In this document: piece by piece, positions 46,006-55,317 of the stretch
Numbering within the stretch: the stretch's first letter is position 1
How the letters are laid out: every line of letters begins with the position of its first letter
NCBI GenBank assembly: GCA_027922465.2
Contig: BQMF02000034.1
Coordinates: 1,302,001 to 1,366,000 of the forward strand
Direction: 5' to 3'
DNA length: 64,000 bases
From: Turritopsis dohrnii
Taxonomy: Eukaryota > Cnidaria > Hydrozoa > Anthoathecata > Oceaniidae
Program-made: the position numbers and the translations under genes
The notes under the pieces: generated by a model
Told to the model about the DNA's origin: nothing
The model's input: only the letters and a program-made list of their open reading frames with translations
The model's database searches: none

Positions 46006-47079
46006 CCCAGCGGGCACAAGACGTCTTTGAGACGTCTCAATTTAATCGTAAAATGGTCGTTTGGTTTTGAGATCATTTTGCGACGTTGTAGGGACGTCTG
46101 AAAATGGGACGTCGCAATTGGGATCCTTTTACGATCAATTTGGGACCTGATGAAAATTTTCAAATTTCATTAGGCAGTCATTAAACAGTAAACTTTGAGT
46201 AACAACAACATACTCCATATGGAATTTACATTCGTACCGATTCTTTTTCTTGGTCGTGTGAGGGATGCTTTTACGACGTTTTTGGGACGTCTCTATACAG
46301 ATTAAATTGTGACCTTCGAAAGAATTATAAATTTTTAGAAGCAATTAGTCAACAAAGATTCATCGAATAGGTTTTACTACAGTTGCATGATTTAAAGAAT
46401 TTAAAATAGACCAATCACAATTACGTAAGACAATGAGAAATTCCCGGGTTATAAAATTCACATGTGAAAGTTTCAAAAGCAAAGACTTTTGTAAGGACAG
46501 CTTTATACAGCCGCATAATCGCCGTGTCGAATTAAATTACTTTAATTCGGGTAAAATTCGACAAAAATGCGACAGTCATTTTATACAGGTTTTGTTGCCG
46601 CATATAAAATTCGACATGACTTTAGACAGCCGCATAAATGTCGAATAAATTTATCATCGTGTGTTTCTTACACGCTGTCCACTACTTTCATACACTTTTT
46701 TCACAAAGTTCAATCAAGATGTTATTAAATTCGACGATTATGCGGCTGTATAAAGTGATGCCGAATTTATGTCAAAGATTGCCGTTTTATTCGACAAACT
46801 CTGCTGAACTTAATTCATTATGTCGCACTTAATTAAATTTTCACTTTATACAGTCGAATTTACGTCGTATTTAATAAAGAGTTTAATTCGACGCGGCGAT
46901 TATGCGGCTGTATAAAGCTGTCCTAAGAAAAGGTTAATACTGTTAATAATGATACATGTAACATAGTTTCGATAAAAGACGTTTAGATAAAACTTAGAAC
47001 AATTAATTAAACATGGCGTTTTGTCAAAGGTAAACTGGCAAAGTGTAAACGTCTTTACGACGTCTTTGTGCCCACTGGG
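46006..47079. mobile_element. GACGTC-rich TIR element
   Basis: The left end CCCAGCGGGCACAAGACGTC and right end GACGTCTTTGTGCCCACTGGG (complement CCCAGTGGGCACAAAGACG) bracket 1074 bp; A-rich flanks may be a 3-bp AAA duplication. The subterminal parts have GACGTC and CGTCGCAA motifs. A Harbinger-type element is nested at 46495-46923. No transposase is recognised. Confidence 0.68.
46495..46923. mobile_element. PIF/Harbinger-type MITE nested in the GACGTC element
   Basis: Terminal repeats of more than 40 bp start GGACAGCTTTATACAGCCGC and are perfect for the first 30 bp. TAA lies on both sides (46492-46494, 46924-46926). The 429-bp interior repeats AATTCGAC and TTCGACA motifs. Confidence 0.82.
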
Positions 47080-47399
47080 AAACTATTGCTCATTTTTGCC
47101 TTATTTCATTTTAAGATTATTTTTCTTTGTCTAGCTAACGCTCCGGACCTCTCGAATGTTTAACTACAGATGTTTTGTTTGAGCTAGCAAGATGATAACT
47201 TTACTGTAATTCGACTTTAAGAAATAACGTTGCCCTCCAACGAAAACAGGCTAATGTTAACTGATAACTAATTTTGGGTCTGCTTTTAAAATGTTTTAGA
47301 AAAGTTCATGTGATGCAATAAAATAAGATAATGACAACAAGCTTTAAAAGCGTTTGAGTGGTATTTTGAAAGAACATATTCTTAAAAGATCTGTAGTGT
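47080..47399. other. Intergenic, nothing recognised
   Basis: No gene recognised. Confidence 0.4.
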
Positions 47400-47770
47400 G
47401 TCTTAGAATTGATGCCATCAAGTTCCAAGTTGGTGGAAAGAAGATACAAACTTTACCTGAGGTATGATGACCCAATAAGTTACCGCAGAATTCGGTGTAA
47501 GCGTTTTCTGTCTACTTTTCAGAAATTAAAAGTAGGCGTTATATTTAAAATGCCAAGCAAAACCATTGACACAACTGTTTTCATTCTATAAAAAGAAACA
47601 AGTGATAAAAAATGTTTTCTCAAAGCAAGACACTGGATCTACTGACGTGTGCCAAACCATATTAAATAAATAATTCCATTGATGAATGAAGTGCTAGGAA
47701 ACTGTTTCTAATAGACTTTGAACAATTTGTTTGAATTAAATTACTTAGCATAATTGAAGGTGTAACTTTT
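47400..47770 (+). repeat. Ancient diverged repeat, copy 2
   Basis: Shares with 54330-54760 the order GTTGGTGGA, GATGACCC-type, GCAGAATTCGGTGTAAGC-like, TTCAGAAATTAA, AAGAAACA, ACACTGGATC, ACTGACGTG and ATTCCATTGATGAATGA-like blocks. Confidence 0.5.
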
Positions 47771-47940
47771 TAACCGTGCTAACGGCACAGGCAGAAACAC
47801 CATCCAATAACTAAGACTTTCCCCCATCTAGAAAGCAAGAAAATTAGCACAAACCTCCACAATTAACGTCGCTTAGTAAATAATCGTGAGTCATTCTCTT
47901 TTCAATTTCACTATATGATGCAACAAATATATAAAGTGTA

Positions 47941-48115
47941 CAGTGGACTTTTTTCTAACTCGAATCTCGAAGGGGAAAACAAAATCGTTCGAATTATGGA
48001 GAGCTTGAGTTATAGAGAGTGGTATTGCCAGGTTTTAGCTTGAAGGGACCCACTGATTCAGTTTGAATTATGGAGAGTTCGAGTAAGGGAAAGTCGAATT
48101 ATAGAGAGTCCGCTG
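47941..48115. mobile_element. TA-flanked MITE with CAGTGGACT ends
   Basis: 175 bp. Ends CAGTGGACT and CAGCGGACTC (complement), TA at 47939-47940 and 48116-48117. CAGT-type ends with a TA target are typical of pogo/Tigger MITEs. The interior repeats TCGAATTATGGAGAG motifs. Confidence 0.75.
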
Positions 48116-48718
48116 TATCTACTCCTGAATATCTAAACATTTAAGGTTAAAAGCTTCTTATAATCATCTGAATCGCTCATCATCACTCAATTCCTATTTA
48201 ATAAAACAAAATGTCTTTACACCAGATCTTTTTATCTCAACACATACTATATATATTAGTATATATATTATAGTATTATAGAATATATATTATATACTTA
48301 TTACATACTTATTATATACTAACATTTGAACAATCGTTAACAATGTAGTTAGTGGTTTTGTCTTGAGAAGCTCAAGGTACTCACCTCTTTCGACTATTTT
48401 TCTGCTGATAAGGTATTGCTGACTATATTATATCATCGACGATCGGATTAGGTCACGCGTTGTGGTATTTAGTATGCTGGGAAATTTACCATTTTAAATA
48501 AGTGAACAATTCAGTTTCCGAAAGAAACACTATTTGAATTTGGTTAAATTATTAAACATATTTGAACTCTTTAACGGTGTGAGATACACAGACATAATCA
48601 CACTTACTAATGATTGAGTGTATGTATCATTTATAACCTATTATAATACAAAGTATAATTTAGAAAAAAGTACCTTAAAAGTATATATGTAAACATTTGA
48701 AAGTCATCCATTTACATA
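48116..48718. other. Intergenic with AT-rich tract
   Basis: 48243-48325 is an irregular TATATATTA/TACTTATTA microsatellite. The rest shows no gene. Confidence 0.5.
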
Positions 48719-49578
48719 TCTATATATTAATAGCCGATTCTCCGTCTGTCTGTTTGTTTGTTTGTTTGTAAGTCACGCAAAATGGTAGATTGAGTTGTGA
48801 GCGAAATTATTTCTTTTTTTGTGCGCGACGTGAGTTCGAAACAAATACATTGCAACCCCAATCGAACGTGACTTTTTTTGGGTGATGAACTAATAAGAAT
48901 AACGTTTTGTTTTTATCATTATTGTTAGTTTTATATTCCACGTTGACTTGGCTTTGAAAACAGTACATCAACTAAATACAAAGAAACTAACTGATTAAAC
49001 ATTTTGGACAAAAAGCAGCAGTGGCAGAACGTGGCAGCATGTGCGGTTTGCCACTATCTCTTATCTGACTGTCTGAGACGGGTGAACTTTTTTTTGAGCA
49101 ATCAAAATGTTTAAAAACCGATAGGTAAAAAAAGAGTATTATATCAAAACAAATTTTTTTTTTTTTATTTTTTTTTTGCTTTTCTTTTAACAAATTAATT
49201 TCTTCTTTTAATTGTTAAGCGTTCTGATCGAACGTTTTTTATTCTATTTATTCATTTAGCACGTGCCTTTTTTCTCTCCTCCGTCGTGATGTTTTTAAGA
49301 AGAGAAACTATTTCCCCCTTACGTTTGATAGCACCCATGTTAGAGTGCGTAACTTTTTTAAAACAAACGCTAATAAAAAGTTGAAGTTTTCTCTCTCTAC
49401 ATTTTAAGTGTATTGTTACACTGATAAAAGATTGGTTTTATCAGAGGTTGTGACTTCGAATATGCTTCTGGTTGAACACAAGTTGTACGAGCCGTTTATA
49501 AGGAAATTTGACGTTTATTGATACAGTGATACAGAGCTGGTGGATATGGGCGGCGAGCGACGCCGCCTTGGCGGCTAG
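48719..49578 (+). mobile_element. Non-autonomous Helitron, array 2 copy D
   Basis: Preceded by A, starts TCTATATATTAATAG, ends with the GGCGGCG/CGCCGCC hairpin, 7-nt spacer and CTAG; the same middle segment as copies A and B. Confidence 0.85.
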
Positions 49579-50078
49579 TCTATATATTAATAGCCGATTC
49601 TCCGTCTGTCTGTCTGTTTGTATGTTTGTTTGTTTGTTTGTAAGTCACGCAAAATGGTAGATGTGAACTGCGAAAGAGAATCAGCAATGTAAGATCACAC
49701 ATAAATTATTTCTCTTCTTGTGTGCGACGTCAGTGTGAAACCATTGTATTGAGACCCTAATCGAATGCGACGTTTAGGGAAAATTATCTCGGTAACCAAT
49801 AAAGATAACTGACGTTTTTTGGGGTCCACGATACAGGTTATGGGGTGACGAAAAAACTTAGGCCAAATTTTTTTGCGACCGGTGTGTGACGTCATCAAAA
49901 TCTCTGATCGACGATATCTCTGTAACGGTGCGTCATAGACATATGATCCCATACATTTTCTACAAGATGGTAACACTTTCTATTGTCAATTCCTTAATTC
50001 CATTTTTCGTGAACTATTTGGGAGGTGACACAACGCAGGCTGAACCTGGGCGGCGAGCGACGCCGCCTTGGCGGCTAG
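49579..50078 (+). mobile_element. Non-autonomous Helitron, array 2 copy E (short form)
   Basis: 500 bp, the shortest copy. After the common 5' end it lacks the AT-rich middle segment of the others and instead runs directly into GAATGCGACGTTTAGGG, TTATGGGGTGACGAAAAAAC and GTGTGTGACGTCATCAAAAT, which is the family-2 interior, then the common 3' hairpin. It may be closest to the ancestral arrangement. Confidence 0.82.
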
Positions 50079-50980
50079 TCTATATATTAATAGCCGATTC
50101 TCTGTCTGTCTGTTTGTTTGTTTGTTTGTAAGTCACGCAAAATGGTAGATTGAGTTGTGAGCGAAATTATTTCTTTTTTTGTGTGCGACGTGAGTTCGAA
50201 GCAAATACATTGCAACCCCAATCGAACGTGACTTTTTTTGGCTGATGAACTAATAGGAATAACGTTTTGTTTTTATCATTATTGTTAGTTTTATATTCCG
50301 CGTTGACTTGGCTTTGAAAACAGTACATCAACTAAATACAAAGAAACTAACTGATTAAACAGTTTGGTCAAAAAGCTGTGCGGTTTGCCACTGTATTCTA
50401 ACGCTTGCCTGACTGTCGGAGACGGGTGAACTTTCTTTTTTGAGCAATCAAAATGTTTAAAAACCGATAGGTAAAAAAAAAGTATCATAAAACAAAATGT
50501 TTTTTTTTTTTTGCTTTTCTTTTATAATAATTTAATTTCTTTTTTTAATTGTTAAGCGCTTCTGATCGAACGTTTTTTAAATTCTATTTATTCATTTAGC
50601 ACGTGCCTTTTTTCTCTCCTCCCTTGTGAACTTTTTAAGAAGAGAAACCATTTCCCCCCTGTTTGATAGCACCCATGTTAGAGCGCGTAACTTTTTTAAA
50701 ACAAAAGCTAATAAAAAGTTGTTTTTTCTCCCTACGTTTTGAGTGTATTGTTGTATTGATCAACGATTGTTTTAAAAAATAAATAAGTAACACATCATGA
50801 AATTTGGGGTTTTTTGGAACTATTGTTTAAACTGATATTTGATATTTAATTTCGAATCTGCCTCTGGCTGAATACAAGTTGTACAAGCCTTTTTTCAGGA
50901 AATATGAGGTTTATTGGGGTCTCTGGGGTGACACACAGCAGGTGCACATGGGCGGCGAGCGACGCCGCCTTGGCGGCTAG
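50079..50980 (+). mobile_element. Non-autonomous Helitron, array 2 copy F
   Basis: Complete ends; the middle segment is as in copy C to about 50870, but most of the family-2-like module is deleted before the hairpin. Confidence 0.83.
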
Positions 50981-51002
50981 TCTATATATTAATAGCCGAT
51001 TC

Positions 51003-51039
<37 letters not shown>

Positions 51040-51929
51040 TTGTAAGTCACGCAAAATGGTAGATTGAGTTGTGAGCGAAATTATTTCTTTTTTTGTGTGC
51101 GACGTGAGTTCGAAGCAAATACATTGCAAACCCAATCGAACGTGACTTTTTTTGGCTGATGAACTAATAGGAATAACGTTTTGTTTTTATCATTATTGTT
51201 AGTTTTATATTCCACGTTGACTTGGCTTTGAAAACAGTACATCAACTTAATACAAAGAAACTAACTGATTAAACATTTTGTACAAAAAGCAGCAGTGGCA
51301 GAACGTGGCAGCATATGTTCGGTTTGCCACTAACTCTTGCCTGACTGGGTGAACTTTTTTTTTGAGCAATCAAAATGTTTAAAAACCGATAGGTAAAAAA
51401 AGAGTATCATATAAAAACAAAATGTTGTTTTTTTTTTTTGCTTTTGTCGTAATATTTGTCTTAATTTCTTTTAATCGATTTCTTTTAATCTATTTTAATC
51501 TGATCGAACGTTTTTTTATTCTCTTTATTCATTTAGCACGTGCATTTTTTCTCTCCTCCCGTGTGAACATTTTAAGAAGAGAAACCATTTTCGACCTGTT
51601 TGATAGCACCCATGTTTGAGCGCGTAACTTTTTTAAAAAAGCTTTTTTACAAAAGCTAATAAAAAGTGGAAGTTGTTCTTCCTACGTTTTGAGTGCATTG
51701 TTGTACTGATTAACGATTGGTTTTAAAAAATAAATAAGTCACACATAATGAAAAACCTGAAAAATAGTTAATGTAACACTGATGTAACACTGACTGCACA
51801 CCAGAGGTTGTGACTTCGAATCTTTTCCAAGTTGTATGAGCCGTTTATAAAGTAATTTGCCGTTTATTGATACAGTGATACACAGAGCAGGTGGATATGG
51901 GCGGCGAGCGACGCCGCCTTGGCGGCTAG
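50981..51929 (+). mobile_element. Non-autonomous Helitron, array 2 copy G
   Basis: Complete ends. It has a distinctive 3' third (AAGCTTTTTTACAAAAGC, ATGTAACACTGATGTAACAC) shared closely with copy H, so G and H probably arose by local duplication. Confidence 0.84.
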
Positions 51930-52880
51930 TCTATATATTAATAGCCGATTCTCTGTCTGTCTGTCTGTTTGTTTGTTTGTTTGTTTGTTTGTAAGTCACG
52001 CAAAATGGTAGATTGAGTTGTGAGCGAAATTATTTCTTTTTTTGTGAGCGACGTGAGTTCGAAGCAAATACATTGCAAACCCAATCGAACGTGACTTTTT
52101 TTGGCTGATGAACTAATAGGAATAACGTTTTGCTTTTATTATTATCGTTAGTTTTATATTCCACGTTGACTTGGCTTTGAAAACAATACATCAACTAAAT
52201 ACAAAGAAACTAACTGATTAAACAGTTTGGACAAAAAGCAGCAGTGGCAGAACGTGGCAGCATGTTCGGTTCGTCACTAACTCTTGCCTGACTGTCTGAG
52301 ACGGGTGAACTTTCTTTTTGAGCAATCAAAATGTTTAAAAACCGATAGGTAAAAAAAGAGTATCATAAAACAAAATGTTTTTTTTTTTTGCTTTTGTCGT
52401 AATAGTTGTCTTAATTTCTTTTAATCGATTTCTTTTAATCTATTTTAATCTGATCGAACGTTTTTTTTTATTCTCTTTATTCATTTAGCACGTGCATTTT
52501 TTCTCTCCTCCCGTGTGAACATTTTAAGAAGAGAAACCATTTTCGACCTGTTTGATAGCACCCATGTTTGAGCGCGTAACTTTTTTAAAAAAGCTTTTTT
52601 ACAAAAGCTAATAAAAGTGGAAGTTCTTCTTCCTACGTTTTGAGTGTAATGTTGTACTGATCAACGATTGGTTTTAAAAAATAAATAAGTCACACATAAT
52701 GAAAAGCCTGAAAAATAGTTAATGTAACACTGATGTAACACTGACTGCACACCAGAGGTTGTGACTTCGAATCTTTTGCAAGTTGTATGAGCCGTTTATA
52801 AAGTAATTTGCCGTTTATTGATACAGTGATACACAGAGCAGGTGGATATGGGCGGCGAGCGACGCCGCCTTGGCGGCTAG
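51930..52880 (+). mobile_element. Non-autonomous Helitron, array 2 copy H
   Basis: Nearly identical to copy G along its length (949 and 951 bp). Confidence 0.84.
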
Positions 52881-53823
52881 TCTATATATTAATAGCCGAT
52901 TCTCCGTCTGTTTGTTTGTTTGTAAGTCACACAAAATGGTAGATTGAGTTGTGGGCGAAATGATTTTTTTTTGTGTGTGTGCGACGTCAGTGCGAAACAA
53001 ATACATTGCAACCCCAATCGAACGTGACTTTTTTTGGCTGGTAAACCAATAAGAATAACGTTTTGTTTTTATTATTATTGTTAGTTTTATATTCCTAGGA
53101 CCACCGTTGACTTGGCTTTGAAAACAATACATCAACTAAATACAAAGAAACTAACTGATTAAACATTTTGGACAAAAAACAGCAGTGGCATAACATGGCA
53201 ACATGTTCGGTTTTCCAGTGTTGTATCCTAGCGCTTGCCCGACTGTCTGAGACGGGTGAAACTTTTTTTTCGAACAATCGAAATGTTTAAAAACCGAAGC
53301 TTTCCTTGCCCGACAGGTGAAATGGTGTGTCCTCAAACAAAATGTTTTTTGCTTTTTTTTTAATAATTTAATCTTTTTTAATTGTTATGCGCCTCTGATC
53401 AAACGTGTTTTTTATTCACTTTATTCATTTAGCACGTGCCTTTTTTCTCTCCTCCCGTGTGATCTTTTTAAGAAGAGAAACCATTTTCCCCCTGTTTGGT
53501 AGCACCATGTTAGAGCGCGTAACTTTTTTAAAACAAAAGCTAATAAAAAGTTGAAGTTTTTTCTCCCTACGTTTTGATTGTATTGTTATACTGATCAATG
53601 ATTGGTTTTAAAAACTAAATAAGTAACACATCATGAAAAACCTGAAAAATTAATGATGTAACACTGATGTAACACTGACTGCACACCAGAGGTTGTGACT
53701 TCGAATCTGCTTCTGGCTGAACACAAGTTGTACGAGCCGTTTATAAGGAAATTTGACGTTTATTGATACAGTGATATAGGGCAGGTGGACATGGGCGGTG
53801 AGCGACGCCGCCTTGGCAGCTAG
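52881..53823 (+). mobile_element. Non-autonomous Helitron, array 2 copy I
   Basis: Last copy of array 2. The hairpin has a G-T pair (GGCGGTG) and the end reads GGCAGCTAG, followed by T. The middle is more diverged than in the other copies. Confidence 0.82.
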
Positions 53824-54329
53824 TTGTTTACAAATTTATGATCTGTTCTCAATAATTTCTTAATTTCTTCAACATCATTATTTAAACAGTACCCATCTTC
53901 TTTTGCTTTCCAATTTATCAACGGGGGCTTTGCAGTTTTTCTGCATCTATAAAAGATAGAAAAACTCAATAAGATGCAACGCAATTACATCATAACACTA
54001 ATGAACTCTTAAAAGTTTATAGGTGATATTGTTGATGAAAATGTTCTTAAAACATCTTTACATGCTTCTATCTGCATTGTTTTGCCTTTTTTACATTCTA
54101 CACTTTCGATAGTGGTGTATCGTGAAGCCTCGCATATTTTCCTAACTTGTATTTGTAACACGTTTCAATTCCATTTTGTACCTAGGAATTTTACGATTAC
54201 TAATCAGTTTGGATGAGTTATTTAATTAGTAATTTATTTAATTTATTTAGTTCTAATTTATTTAGCTGTTTCTGTGATATGTAAGGAATTATTGATTGAT
54301 TTTAAGTTATTTATTCTGAAAGAATACCC
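53824..54329. other. Intergenic, nothing recognised
   Basis: No gene recognised. Confidence 0.4.
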
Positions 54330-54760
54330 AGTTCATTTCAATATTCGGGTTCTATTTGTGCCAACAACAAGTTGGTGGATTGACGACCCAACTTTTCCCT
54401 AATGTATGATGACGGAATGAGTCATCATCAAATTCAGTCTAAATTTTCCCTGTGTAGCCTTCAGAAACTAGGTTATTCAATATAGTTAATACTCTAACCA
54501 CGATATATATAAGTAACGAACTGAAGTTATTTCTTTCATCCAGTCTGTCAGACCACAATCATTCTAAAAAAAGAAACATGCTATCAAAAATTAATTTTAA
54601 GGCCAGACACCACTGTCCACTGACGTGCATCCCAATTCACTGAAAATAAACTATTCCGTTTAAGAATGACGCGCTAGGTTAGTGTTTGCAATAGATACAG
54701 AACGATTTGGTTGGAACTAAATTATTTAATACTTTAAATATAACTCTTTAACCTTGACTT
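54330..54760 (+). repeat. Ancient diverged repeat, copy 3
   Basis: Ordered similarity to 47400-47770 and 45720-45990 (AAGAAACATGCTATCAAAAA, TTAATTTTAAGGCCAGACAC, ACTGACGTGCATCCCAA). A fainter fourth copy may lie at 54950-55130. Confidence 0.5.
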
Positions 54761-55317
54761 TTAAGAATTTAATGAACCAAATCGTTGAGTTTTTCTTCAA
54801 TATCTTTTCGAGGAACAAATATTTTATCAAACATTTTCTATCAATGGGTAGGGCATGAAAAGCTCTTTTTTGTGTTATATAATTCACAATATTTTATCAG
54901 ACATGTAATGAGATATAAGCCTTGAAAGTTGGTGGTTAGGACATTTTGATACACACTATTAATCATTACAATGCACAAGAGAAAAGAACCGATGCAACAG
55001 TTTTCTTTCATCCAACTCATTCACCCACAAACCATAAACTTTAATATGTCATCAAAATTTCATGAAAGAGTGCTTTCAATGAATCTACACTCTTAAGCAG
55101 GGAGTCAACATCCATCGGAATATCATCAGATATCATCAGTTTGTTTTAGATTACATATCATTAAATGTTAAAGAACCATTGAAAACTTACCTATTTAAAA
55201 GGTAGTTGAAAAAAGTACTCCATTAGTTAAGCAATGAAATTGATGAGCGTTTACTTATAAGAGGCTGTTCTTGGTAAATCGCTAGCGCCGTCAAATCATA
55301 GGAAGATAACTTCCAAG

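Noticed and set aside
46006..47079. An LTR retrotransposon, because of matching ends
   Set aside because: The ends are inverted, not direct, and no gag-pol sequence or primer-binding site is present.
48719..53823. CRISPR-like array
   Set aside because: The units are 500-950 bp with transposon termini in a eukaryotic genome; there are no short repeats with unique spacers.
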